Source of the DNA: Geminicoccus sp.
GTDB lineage: Bacteria > Pseudomonadota > Alphaproteobacteria > UBA7985
Direction of reading: 5' to 3'
NCBI GenBank assembly: GCA_002708995.1
Contig: PAPT01000028.1
Location: 1-63,063 of the forward strand
DNA: 63,063 bases
This document shows, in pieces, positions 18,588 through 26,819 of this stretch. The position numbers and the translations under genes are program-made. The notes beneath the pieces are model-generated. The model searched no databases, was not told the DNA's origin, and saw only the letters and a program-made list of their open reading frames with translations. Numbering within the stretch: the stretch's first letter is position 1; each line of letters starts with the position of its first letter.

Positions 18588-20126
18588 TCAGGCCGGATCG
18601 GTCTTGGGGAACCGGAAACGCTCGGCGGTAACAGTCCAGTCCATATTGTTGCGGACGTACTGCTGGCTGGCGTCCTTGGGCGGGTTGTAGTCCCAGGGTT
18701 CGGCGACGCCGGCCTCCATCGCGGCGTGGATCGCCCGGCGCTGGCGCTGTGTGGCCATGACATCTTCGCGCAGTCTGGCGCTGTCCCAGCGACCCGCGAC
18801 CTCAGCTGCGAAGTCTGCTGCCATGGCGGCATGCCCGAGATCGTCGACCAGATTGCAGGCCTCGCTGGGATCGTCTGCAAGGTTATAGAGCAGGGGCTTG
18901 TCGCCCTTGCAGGCGATGTATTTGAACGGCCCGCGCCGGATCATGAACACCGGGTGGCCGGCCATTTCTGCGCAGTACTCACCGATGACCTCGTCAACCT
19001 CGTCGGCCTTTCCTCGCGCCAGCGGCATCAGCGAGCGGCCGTCGATGGGCATGCCGAGCGCCGGCTGTGCGGCTCCCGTGCTGGCGGCAATATCGAGCAT
19101 GGTCGGCAGGATATCGACGAGGCTGCAGGCATTGGCCGCCGCGCCCGGCTCGACCCCCGGCCCGGCGATGATCAGCGGTACCCGCGCGGAGTGTTCGAAG
19201 AAGTTCATCTTGTACCAGAGCCCGCGCTCGCCCAGCATATCACCATGGTCAGCGGTGATGATGAAGACGGTATCCTCGAGCATCCCCGCCTCGGTGATGG
19301 TCTGCACCAGCTCACCGACCTTGCTGTCGAAGTATGAGACGTTTGCGAAATAAGCGTGGCGTGCCTTGCGCACCTCAGCCTCGGTCAGCGTTACGGTCGA
19401 GGCCTCGATCCCGTCCATGACCCGGCGGGAGAAGCCGTCGTGCTCCTCGGGCGCCAGCACGAAGGCCGGCATGTCGATATCATCGCTGTCGTAGAGATCC
19501 CACCACTCCTGCCGCGCCACGTAGGGGTCGTGCGGGTGGATAAAGCTGGCGACCATGCAGAACGGCTGATCGTCGTCGCGGGCGTAGTCGAAAATCCGTC
19601 GCTTGGCGTAGAAGGCGACTTCTTCATCGTAGTCGATCTGGAAGGTCGCCGCCCCGATCCCGGCTTCCTTGACCGTGGCCATGTTGTGGTACCACTTGTC
19701 GATCCGCTCATCTGGCAGTTCCCAGTCCGGTGTCCAGGCATAGTCCGACGGATAGATGTCGGTCGTCACCCGCTCTTCAAAGCCGTGCATCTGATCAGGG
19801 CCGACGAAGTGCATTTTCCCGGACAGGCAGGTGCGGTAGCCCATCAGCCGCAGGTAGTGGGCAAAGGTCGGGATTGATGCGGGGAATTCTGAGGCATTGT
19901 CATAGGCCGCAATACGGGAGATCAGCTGGCCCGACATGAAGCTGAACCGCGAGGGCGCGCACAGCGGCGAGTTGCAGTAGGCGGCGTCATACCGCATGCC
20001 CCGCGCAGCCAGCGCATCGATGTGCGGGGTTTTGACCAGTGTATGGCCATAGGCGCCCGTGAATTGGGGCGCCAGCTGATCTGCCATGATCAGGACGATG
20101 TTGGGCGCGCGCTTGCTTGGCTGCAT
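18588..20126 (-). CDS. betC: Choline-sulfatase
   Basis: This 512-residue type I sulfatase hydrolyses choline-O-sulfate to choline and sulfate. The formylglycine site is C56-A-P-S-R60, preceded by the metal-binding IMADQ at 13-17. ITADHGDMLGERGLWYK is a typical second metal region. The C-terminal WDYNPPKDASQQYVRN is the signature of the choline-sulfatase C-terminal domain, which makes the substrate assignment strong. The start at 20126 follows CGGAGG. It is the first structural gene of the seven-gene operon ending at 12502. No signal peptide is seen, so the enzyme is cytoplasmic and needs an importer encoded elsewhere. Confidence 0.9.
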   Translation of the reverse strand: MQPSKRAPNIVLIMADQLAPQFTGAYGHTLVKTPHIDALAARGMRYDAAYCNSPLCAPSRFSFMSGQLISRIAAYDNASEFPASIPTFAHYLRLMGYRTCLSGKMHFVGPDQMHGFEERVTTDIYPSDYAWTPDWELPDERIDKWYHNMATVKEAGIGAATFQIDYDEEVAFYAKRRIFDYARDDDQPFCMVASFIHPHDPYVARQEWWDLYDSDDIDMPAFVLAPEEHDGFSRRVMDGIEASTVTLTEAEVRKARHAYFANVSYFDSKVGELVQTITEAGMLEDTVFIITADHGDMLGERGLWYKMNFFEHSARVPLIIAGPGVEPGAAANACSLVDILPTMLDIAASTGAAQPALGMPIDGRSLMPLARGKADEVDEVIGEYCAEMAGHPVFMIRRGPFKYIACKGDKPLLYNLADDPSEACNLVDDLGHAAMAADFAAEVAGRWDSARLREDVMATQRQRRAIHAAMEAGVAEPWDYNPPKDASQQYVRNNMDWTVTAERFRFPKTDPA

Positions 20127-20238
20127 GGCCTGAAACCTCCGGAAAACGTGACAAGGGGAGCTTGTAGGAAACCACGAGCACCACCTTGCATTTTTACGAC
20201 ATCCGCGGAGATTTTTGCTAGCCCTTCGGTCCGTCCGG

Positions 20239-20892
20239 TCAGTCTTCACCTTCGGACATGAAGCGAACCTCGAACGCGACCTTTCCCCTCTGCCGGTGGC
20301 GGGTGAGGGTCAGGCCGAAGCGGCGCTTGAACACCCGCGAGAAGTTTGCAGCCGAACCGAAGCCGCAGGCCAGCGCCACCTCCAGCATCGGCAGGGTGGT
20401 CTGTGTCAGCAGTTCTTGGGTGCGCCCAAGGCGGAGATCGAGGAAGTGACCCAGCGGCGTCCCCATACCAGCAGCCCTGAAGGCCCGCTCCAGCGTCCGC
20501 TGGTGCACGCCAAGGGTGGCGGCGATGGCGGGGACTGAAACCGGCTCCTCGATATGAGCGCGCATGATTTGCTTAGCCTGCTCGATCAACCTCGCCGCCG
20601 ACCCCGCACCACCGGTGCGCGGTTTGCTTCTGTCGGCGGGGTCATCGTCCACTGGGCCCTTGGGGCGATCGCCGGGGATCAGCAGATAGTCGCTGACCCG
20701 GTCGCGGGCGCGGTCCCCCAAGTCGATTGCACTGACTGAAAGTGCGCAATCGAAGGCGCCACTGCCACCTGCGCAGGACAGCACCAGCGGATCATCGACC
20801 CAGCGCTCGTGCAGAACGTCAATTGCCGGGTAAAGTTCGCCAAGGAATTGCCGGTACTCAGGGTGAACCGTAACCCGCCCGCGCGTCAACAA
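20239..20892 (-). pseudogene. GATase1-like AraC regulator, 5' truncated
   Basis: The 217 visible residues contain the end of a DJ-1/PfpI-like ligand domain (GRVTVHPEY and LSCAGGSGAFDCAL) and a complete AraC DNA-binding domain with two HTH units (IAATLGVHQRTLERAF, then LACGFGSAANFSRVFKRRFG). Regulators of carnitine and betaine catabolism such as CdhR and GbdR have this architecture with about 300-340 residues. Here the first 100 or so residues are missing. The frame is open only a few codons further upstream (RRCAGLL) before a TGA. The operon next to it is therefore probably deregulated or controlled by another copy. A very short ligand domain that still works is the less likely alternative. 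Confidence 0.7.
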
Positions 20893-21097
20893 GCCTGCGC
20901 AACGACGTGACCCGCAAGCTGGTCCGGGTCAACGACCGCCTGACAGAAAACAACCGCTCTCAAGCCCTGAGGCGGGAGTGCCGAGACCAGAGCGCTGAGA
21001 CGGGCTTGTACCCATCGCCTGTTTTCGGAATATTAAGTCGATCGAAGCCTTCGTGCTGCAGCCACAGCAAATGTTCTGAGCGCCCCTGAGAAAAGCC

Positions 21098-22405
21098 ATG
21101 CTAGCATCCCCTGCTTCCGCCCCGACAACCACCGACGACGTCCTGATTGCCGGTGGTGGCATTTGCGGGCTGGTCACCGCCCTGACCTTGCACCAGCTGG
21201 GTATCCCCTGCCGCGTTTTCGAGGTGGTCAATGCCCCGCGCCCAATGGGGGTTGGCATCAACCTGCAGCCCAACGCTGTCCGAGAGCTTTATGATCTGGG
21301 GATCGACGATGCGCTGCTGGACACCATCGGCATTCAGGCGCGGGAATGGGCGCTCTTGGGCCTCAATGGCAACGATATCTACGCCGAGCCCCGCGGCCTG
21401 CTCGCCGGCTATCACTGGCCGCAGTACGCGGTTCACCGGGGTGAGCTGCACATGCTGCTCTACCGCACTGTGCTCGAACGCCTCGGCCCGGATCGGGTAA
21501 GCCTCGGGCACAGTGCCCAAGGCTATCGCATCGCGGAAGACGGCAGTGGTGTCAGTCTGCTGGTCAAGACGCCCGACAGCGCTGAACTAATGGCCATTGG
21601 CGGGAAACTACTGCTCGGGGCTGACGGTCTTCATTCGGCCATCCGCGCACAGATGCACCCCAACCAGCCCCCCATCCACTGGGGTGGGACCATCATGTGG
21701 CGAGGTGTGACCCGCGCACCCGCCATCCGCACTGGCTCTTCATTTGTCGGTCTGGGCGAGGAAGACCACCGGCTTGTCATCTACCCCATTTCCCAGCCGG
21801 ACGCCGACGGCCTGTCGCTGATTAACTGGATCGCCGAGATCCGGGTCGACGGCCAGCGGGACTGGGAAGGCACCGGCTGGTACAACGAAGTCGAGGTCGA
21901 TAGCTTTCTGCATCACTTTGAGGGCATGAAATACGACTGGCTCGACGTTCCGGCAATGCTGGCCCAGTGCTCGGTCGCCTTTGAAAACCCGATGATCGAC
22001 CGCGACCCCATTGATACCTGGAACGATGGCCCGGTGCTGCTGATGGGTGATGCGGCGCACCCTATGTATCCGACCGGCTCGAATGGCGCCAGCCAGGCCA
22101 TCATCGACGCCCGCCGGCTGGGCGCCCTGTTCCTCGAACAGGGGGTCAACGCTGGCGCGCTGGCGGCTTTTGATCTTGCGCTCAACGGCCCAGTCAACGA
22201 GGTGGTGCTGCGCAACCGGATTGATGGTCCCTTCGGGCTGCTCAAGCTGGTCGAGGAGCGATGCGGCGGGCGCTTCGAGGATATCAATGCCGTCATCCCG
22301 CCCGATGAACGCCAGCAATTCATGCAGCGCTATCAGGCCGCAGCAGGCTTTGCCCGTGACGCCCTTAATGCTGCGCCGCCAACGATCACGCCGAAACCCG
22401 CCTGA
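21098..22405 (+). CDS. FAD-dependent monooxygenase (PhzS/salicylate hydroxylase-like)
   Basis: This 435-residue single-component flavoprotein hydroxylase has an FAD ADP-binding motif LIAGGGICGLVTAL near residues 16-29. The PMGVGINLQPNAVREL segment and the second FAD motif GDAAHPMYPTGSNGASQ are typical of PhzS-like flavin-dependent oxidoreductases. Expected chemistry is NAD(P)H- and O2-dependent hydroxylation of an aromatic or related ring, but no aromatic ring-cleavage gene is adjacent. It runs divergently from the truncated AraC gene, and a cupin gene follows 147 bases downstream on the same strand. The substrate is not identified. Confidence 0.75.
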   Translation: MLASPASAPTTTDDVLIAGGGICGLVTALTLHQLGIPCRVFEVVNAPRPMGVGINLQPNAVRELYDLGIDDALLDTIGIQAREWALLGLNGNDIYAEPRGLLAGYHWPQYAVHRGELHMLLYRTVLERLGPDRVSLGHSAQGYRIAEDGSGVSLLVKTPDSAELMAIGGKLLLGADGLHSAIRAQMHPNQPPIHWGGTIMWRGVTRAPAIRTGSSFVGLGEEDHRLVIYPISQPDADGLSLINWIAEIRVDGQRDWEGTGWYNEVEVDSFLHHFEGMKYDWLDVPAMLAQCSVAFENPMIDRDPIDTWNDGPVLLMGDAAHPMYPTGSNGASQAIIDARRLGALFLEQGVNAGALAAFDLALNGPVNEVVLRNRIDGPFGLLKLVEERCGGRFEDINAVIPPDERQQFMQRYQAAAGFARDALNAAPPTITPKPA

Positions 22406-22552
22406 GCAGCCCCCGCTGCCAGATTGATTTCTGCCTCAAATCAACGTGTTTGTTGGAATTTCAGAGGCTTGCCTGCTTGTGCCGCCCATCCCTATGGACC
22501 TAGTATTAGGTCATTCGCATTTTTGTTTGCGGATCTCAAAGGGAGAGACACC

Positions 22553-22918
22553 ATGAGTTCAATTGTTAAGAAGAATTTCGACAGCCCGGATGAAGTCCGT
22601 GCTCCTGACAAAGCCAAGGTCCACGTCTGCCAGCTGGGCGATGTCGCCGCTGCGCGCCTGACGCTCGAGCCGGGCTGGAGCTGGTCCAGCTGCGTCAAAC
22701 CCATGGTGGGCGGCGACAGCTGCCAGGCCCGCCACGTCGGCACTGTTATTCAGGGCACGATGGTCGCAAAGCACAACGACGGCACCACCCAAGCCTTCAA
22801 GGCCGGTGACACCTACATCATCGAGCCGGGCCACGATGGCTGGGTCGAGGGCGATGAAGCTGTGGTTGCCTTCGAGTTCAACTCAACCGCCGCGCAGACC
22901 TACGCCGCGACCAAGTAA
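22553..22918 (+). CDS. Cupin domain protein
   Basis: This small protein of 121 residues has a single cupin barrel. ARLTLEPGWSWSSCVKPMVGG is followed by a RHVGTVIQGTMVAK segment (motif 1 region) and AFKAGDTYIIEPGHDGWVEGD (motif 2 region). The ATG at 22553 is preceded by GGGAGAG; longer frames to the left do not look coding. Single-domain cupins of this kind can be small enzymes or ligand-binding accessory proteins, and the metal ligands are only partly conserved. It probably belongs with the flavoprotein gene upstream. Function is unassigned. Confidence 0.65.
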   Translation: MSSIVKKNFDSPDEVRAPDKAKVHVCQLGDVAAARLTLEPGWSWSSCVKPMVGGDSCQARHVGTVIQGTMVAKHNDGTTQAFKAGDTYIIEPGHDGWVEGDEAVVAFEFNSTAAQTYAATK

Positions 22919-22946
22919 GGCGCTTACCCCCGAAAGCAGACCCGTT

Positions 22947-22973
22947 CCCGGCATAGCGCCAGTCTGTGCCGGG
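22947..22973. terminator. Hairpin after the cupin gene (weak terminator candidate)
   Basis: A 7-bp perfect stem CCCGGCA (22947-22953) and TGCCGGG (22967-22973) encloses a 13-base loop, 28 bases after the cupin stop and just before the stop of the opposing dehydrogenase remnant. No T-tract follows on either strand, so intrinsic termination is uncertain. Confidence 0.35.
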
Positions 22974-22989
22974 GGCGGTCGTCGCCCGC

Positions 22990-23386
22990 TCAAGTCATCA
23001 GCACGATTTTTCCCGCATCCACGCTGCCGGCAAGCAGGTCGTCGAAGGCCCCTTCCCCCTTACTCAACGAACGCTGATCGACCCAATCGAAGCTGCCGAA
23101 CGTGCCGTCGAAAATTGCCTGCGCGGTGTCGCGGAAGTCATGCGCGCTTTAGGTATAGGTGCCGATGAAGCCGATTTCCTGCAGCGTCATCCGCCGCACA
23201 TCGAGGCCGCCTTCGTTATCACCCAGACCGATGTGGGCAATGCGCCTGCCGGGCTTCACCGACGACACGGGCGCCAGCAAGCGCAAGAATGGTCGCGCTG
23301 GCCTGGCCCAGCCTACTGCTGGCGCCGGTCACATGGGCAACTTTTCCAGCTAGCGAAAACAGCGGCTCGGTCGACGCTTGGGTCAC
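22990..23386 (-). pseudogene. Chimeric remnant: SDR head (HpsO-like) joined to zinc alcohol dehydrogenase tail (HpsP-like)
   Basis: From a GTG at 23386, overlapping the hpsN stop, the minus strand reads MTQASTEPLFSLAGK, a V(A)HVTGASSRLGQASA SDR cofactor motif and LALAGARVV, ending at a stop at 23219. Near 23255-23265 the sequence switches to another frame that reads GRRIAHIGLGDNEGG, then LDVRRMTLQEIGFIGTYT, the C-terminal domain of a medium-chain zinc alcohol dehydrogenase. A TAA interrupts that part after IGTYT, and it resumes as SAHDFRDTAQAIF to the end at 22990. HpsO (SDR) and HpsP (zinc dehydrogenase) are the known DHPS dehydrogenases that accompany HpsN, so an internal deletion joining the two is the best explanation. 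The product is non-functional. Confidence 0.75.
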
Positions 23387-24700
23387 TCAGTCTTCACTTT
23401 CGGCGCTGAGGTCGAAGTCCTCACCGGGGAAATACTTGGCCAGCCGCACGTCGGCGGCCCGGGCGTGACCCTCCATGCCTTCCAGCCGGGAGATGCGGGC
23501 CGTTGCCTGCCCCACCCCGCGCATGCCCTCTCGGGTTGAGCGCTGCCACGTGACGATCTTCATGAATTTGTGCACCGACAGGCCACCGGTGTACTTGGCC
23601 GCGCCGTTGGTCGGCAGCACGTGGTTCGGGCCAGAGGCCTTGTCGCCGAACGACACGGTGGTTTCTTCGCCGAGGAACAGCGATCCGTAGTTGCGCAGCC
23701 GCTGCAGCCACCAGTCCAGATCAGCCGCTTGAACGGTCAGGTGTTCGGGGGCGTAGCCATCAGAGACCGAGGCCATTTCCTCCCGATCCGAGCACAGCAC
23801 CACTTCGGCGTAATCCCGCCAGGCTGCGGCCGCGTTCTCTCCGTTCTGCCCGGGTAGGTCTGCGATCAGATCCGGCACGCGGCCGATCACCGCGTGGGCA
23901 AGCTTCTCGTCGTTGGTGACCAGCCACACCGGCGAGTTGTAGCCGTGCTCGGCCTGGCTCACCAGATCAACGGCAACGATCTCGGGGTCAGCGTCGCCGT
24001 CGGCGAGAATCAGGCTGTCGGTCGGACCGGCAAACATGTCGATCCCGACACGACCGAAGAGGATGCGCTTGGCTTCAGCCACAAACTGATTGCCCGGGCC
24101 AACAAGGATGTCCGCCTGGGGCAGATCGAACAGCCCGAAGGCCATCGACGCAATGCCCTGCACCCCACCCATGGCGAGAATCTGGTTGGCGCCGCAGACC
24201 TTGGCCGCGTGCACGATCGCCGGGGCAATTCCGACGTCCTTGCGTGGAGGCGAGCAGGCGGTGATGTGCTGAACGCCGGCAACCCGCGCCGTGGTCACGG
24301 TCATAATCGCGCTGGCAATATGGCTGTAGCGGCCACCGGGGATGTAGCACCCTGCCGAGGAGACGGGGATCAGGCGCTGGCCGACCACCAGACCGGGGAC
24401 AACCTCCATCTCGATATCCTGGATGGTATCCCGCTGACGCTTGGCGAAGCGGCGAACGTTGTCGTGGGCGAAGGCAATGTCGTCCTTGAGCTTCTGGCTC
24501 ACCTGTGCTGAGGCAGCCTCGATCTCCTCCTCACTGAGCAGCAACGGGCCCTGGTACTGATCGAAGCGCGCAGCGAAGCCGCGCGCGACGTCTTCGCCCC
24601 CGACCTCGATCTCATCGAGGATTTTCTTGACGGTATCGCCGACTGACTCAGCTTCGGCCGAAGCCGTTTTGGCAGCACGTTTGAGGAAAACCACAGGCAC
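23387..24700 (-). CDS. hpsN: Sulfopropanediol 3-dehydrogenase (histidinol-dehydrogenase family)
   Basis: This 437-residue NAD-dependent enzyme is of the histidinol dehydrogenase fold. HpsN members oxidise 2,3-dihydroxypropane-1-sulfonate (DHPS) in two steps to sulfolactate. Conserved segments are CYIPGGRYSHIASAIM, ILVGPGNQFVAEAKR, LVSQAEHGYNSPVWLVT (Gln and His ligands), EHLTV and SGPNHVLPT. The C-terminus RISRLEGMEGHARAADVRLAKYF matches HpsN-type proteins rather than HisD of histidine synthesis, and no his genes are near. It starts at a GTG at 24700 with AGGAGG six bases upstream, inside the end of the chimeric gene before it. Intact, but its pathway partners on both sides are broken. A different hydroxyalkane substrate is possible. 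Confidence 0.8.
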   Translation of the reverse strand: MPVVFLKRAAKTASAEAESVGDTVKKILDEIEVGGEDVARGFAARFDQYQGPLLLSEEEIEAASAQVSQKLKDDIAFAHDNVRRFAKRQRDTIQDIEMEVVPGLVVGQRLIPVSSAGCYIPGGRYSHIASAIMTVTTARVAGVQHITACSPPRKDVGIAPAIVHAAKVCGANQILAMGGVQGIASMAFGLFDLPQADILVGPGNQFVAEAKRILFGRVGIDMFAGPTDSLILADGDADPEIVAVDLVSQAEHGYNSPVWLVTNDEKLAHAVIGRVPDLIADLPGQNGENAAAAWRDYAEVVLCSDREEMASVSDGYAPEHLTVQAADLDWWLQRLRNYGSLFLGEETTVSFGDKASGPNHVLPTNGAAKYTGGLSVHKFMKIVTWQRSTREGMRGVGQATARISRLEGMEGHARAADVRLAKYFPGEDFDLSAESED

Positions 24701-24710
24701 AGCCTGCCTC

Positions 24711-25640
24711 CTATTTATAAATTTCCGGTAACAGGAAGGTGGACATCTGCGAGACGAGCGCGATCAGCAGCACGACAAGCAACATGAAGAAAACGAAAGG
24801 TACAGCCCGTGCGGCAATTTTGAGCACGGACTTCTCTGTCAGCCCGCTGACCACGAACAGCTTGAGGCCAAGCGGTGGTGCAATAAAGACAACCCCGAGC
24901 GCGGTGATGATCTTCACGCAGAATTGGATTTCGGTCATCTCTATTTTGTCAGCCAGCGGCTTAAGGATTTGCGCAAGAATCACGACGTTCGGCCTGGTCT
25001 CCATCTCGCAGCCTGCCACAACCAGGATTCCGATCATCAGAATTATCATTGACCAGCGTGGATTCAGGGCAAAATCGGTAAACGCCCGGGCACCGATCCG
25101 GAATGGCATGCGAAAGCCCTTCTTGACCTCCCAGGGCCGGCAGCCGACTTCCGGGACGTCGACGGTGAGCACGAGGGTCTGGTAGCCCGCATCCCGCGCC
25201 CGCTCCATTAGACGCAGCGTACCGGAGCCATCACCGCTGTAGTAGAGCTGGAACCAGGCCCGGCCCTCAAAGAGCGTCAGCAGCGCTTCGAGCGAGTTGG
25301 AAGCCACGGTGGACACGCCACAAGGAATGTTCTCGGCAGCGGCGAGCCGCGCCAACATAAGGTCCGCACCGGGCCAGGCGAGGTTGCACGTACCCATGGG
25401 TGCCACCCCAAAGGGCAGATCGTAGTCCTGCCCAAATATCTGCGTAACGAGGCTGCGCTCCCCCACGTCCCGCAGGATCCGGAGTTGAAGGCGGATGGCG
25501 CGAAGTGAGCGGCGATTGTCGGCCTCGCCGTCCCCCTGCCCCGCGGCGCCATCGATATAGTCAAAAATCAGCTGCAGCGGAGCCTGCCGCGCCCGGGCCC
25601 GCGCGTCGACAGCATCGGTGACGGGGCTGTCGGGCAGCAC
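24711..25640 (-). pseudogene. Chimera: FMN 2-hydroxyacid dehydrogenase head joined in frame to TRAP permease (DctM) tail
   Basis: The 309 residues from a GTG at 25640 divide sharply. Up to about 25050 they match an FMN-dependent lactate/2-hydroxyacid dehydrogenase: LQLIFDYIDGAA, PFGVAPMGTCNLAWPGADLM, then STVASNSLEAL and LVLTVDVPEVGCR. The active-site His and phosphate-binding parts of the barrel never appear. Directly after NPRWS the chain becomes the C-terminal 112 residues of a TRAP large permease: MIILMIGILVVAG, VVFIAPPLGLKLFVVSG and two more hydrophobic helices. Neither part can work. In DHPS/sulfolactate operons a sulfolactate dehydrogenase and a TRAP importer would stand here, so a deletion probably removed the rest of one gene, the intervening genes and most of dctM. 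Confidence 0.85.
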
Positions 25641-25645
25641 GAAGA

Positions 25646-26200
25646 CTAGGCCTTTACCGCGTCCATGAACCGGTCCCGGATGTTCACCGGATCGCGGGTG
25701 ATCACCGGAACCTTGACGTTCCCCGATTCTACCTTGGAGACTATAATGGTCATCTTGTCGCCGGCCAGCGCAGCCTCGACGGCCGCCGGAGTATCCGCGC
25801 CGGAGCATTCGACCACGTTCTCACAGCCACAGGCCCGCGCCACCTCGGTCAGCGAGGTCTTCATCCCGGCATAGGTCGGCTGGTCCCCGGTCGAGCCGTA
25901 GGAGCCATTGTCGACGATCAGCAGCACGTAGTTGTCCGTGACATTGTTGGCGATGGTCGGCAGCGTGCCGAGGTTGGTCAGCACAGAACCGTCGCCGTCG
26001 ATGACCACGACCTTCTTGTCCTGCGCCAACGCCAGCCCCAGCCCGATTGACGAGGCCAGACCCATGGTGCCCAGCATATAAAAGTTGGTCTCCCGGTCAT
26101 CGATCATATGCATTTCCTGGCTGGGGAGGCCGATGTTGCAGACAACGAGGTGATCGGCGATGACCGGTGCCAGTTCACGAAGCAGTTCAGAGCGGATCAT
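25646..26200 (-). CDS. comE: Sulfopyruvate decarboxylase, beta subunit
   Basis: This 184-residue thiamine-diphosphate enzyme subunit belongs to a heteromeric enzyme that converts 3-sulfopyruvate to sulfoacetaldehyde and CO2. The TPP/Mg motif is VIDGDGSVLTNLGTLPTIA followed by LLIVDNGSYGSTGDQPTY. The split into two small subunits (this one plus 165 residues) is characteristic of ComDE, whereas general TPP decarboxylases are about 550 residues. Its start is two bases after the alpha-subunit stop. In sulfonate degraders the next enzyme is sulfoacetaldehyde acetyltransferase (xsc), not in this window. A related split phosphonopyruvate decarboxylase is a less likely alternative. Confidence 0.8.
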   Translation of the reverse strand: MIRSELLRELAPVIADHLVVCNIGLPSQEMHMIDDRETNFYMLGTMGLASSIGLGLALAQDKKVVVIDGDGSVLTNLGTLPTIANNVTDNYVLLIVDNGSYGSTGDQPTYAGMKTSLTEVARACGCENVVECSGADTPAAVEAALAGDKMTIIVSKVESGNVKVPVITRDPVNIRDRFMDAVKA

Positions 26201-26202
26201 GG

Positions 26203-26700
26203 TCAGTACCCCTTCCAGAAAGATGCATCGGTGAGGATGGCAACCGGCTTGTTACATGTGAAGGTGTACTTCAGAATCTTGTCGAATTCCTCGACGTCTT
26301 CTTCTTTGTGGAAGTGGTAGGTTGGGATATTCAATTGCGCGAGCAAGGCCTTGGTGTGCACGGCCATCTCAACCTGACAGGCCACCGGCTCGCCCAGCTC
26401 ACCGCGATAGCTGATCAGCATGGGTAACGGCATCCGGTAGAACTGCGTCAGGGTCACCAACGTGTTAATGGTCACGCCGATCGCCGTGTTCTGCATGATG
26501 ATCGCTGGGCGCTTGCCGCCCATGAAGGCACCGGCACATAGGCCCATGCCCTCGTCTTCCTTGTTGGCCGGGATGTGATAGATCGCCGGATGGGCCTCCA
26601 CGGCTTCGATCACGTCACCCAACTGCTTGCACGGAACGGTCGTGATGAAACTCACGTCATTCGCAACAAAGTCCGAAACGATTTTTTCGCTGACGTCCAC
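26203..26700 (-). CDS. comD: Sulfopyruvate decarboxylase, alpha subunit
   Basis: This 165-residue protein corresponds to the pyrimidine-binding half of a TPP decarboxylase. VSFITTVPCKQLGDVIEAV near the start, ANKEDEGMGLCAGAFMGGKR carrying the TPP-activating Glu, and LPMLISYRGELGE are typical of ComD. It forms a tight operon with the beta subunit (two-base gap) and is the first gene of the sulfonate cluster. There are about 120 bases between it and the DUF2207 gene end; the start at 26700 gives the full expected length. Both subunits look intact although the rest of the operon is damaged. Confidence 0.8.
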   Translation of the reverse strand: MDVSEKIVSDFVANDVSFITTVPCKQLGDVIEAVEAHPAIYHIPANKEDEGMGLCAGAFMGGKRPAIIMQNTAIGVTINTLVTLTQFYRMPLPMLISYRGELGEPVACQVEMAVHTKALLAQLNIPTYHFHKEEDVEEFDKILKYTFTCNKPVAILTDASFWKGY

Positions 26701-26819
26701 CCGCCATCCTCCAACTTAACGATAATGTAAGCACTTGCCTAATACGCCCCTGACCCGTCGGAAAGGCACGCGTCAGACATAGGCGTCCTGAGCTGAACGA
26801 GGGGGCTTGGCGGGCAGCC

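Noticed and set aside
18898..19877. Antisense frames within the choline-sulfatase gene
   Set aside because: Choline-sulfatase motifs run through the whole sense strand and the antisense peptides are not protein-like.
22966..23409. Plus-strand open frame of 147 codons opposite the SDR/zinc dehydrogenase remnant
   Set aside because: The minus strand gives recognisable dehydrogenase segments in order, while the plus-strand peptide has no family character. It is an antisense shadow of GC-rich sequence.
24711..25640. A real fusion enzyme-transporter
   Set aside because: Both parts are incomplete at the join, missing active-site and membrane-core regions. This fits deletion, not functional fusion.
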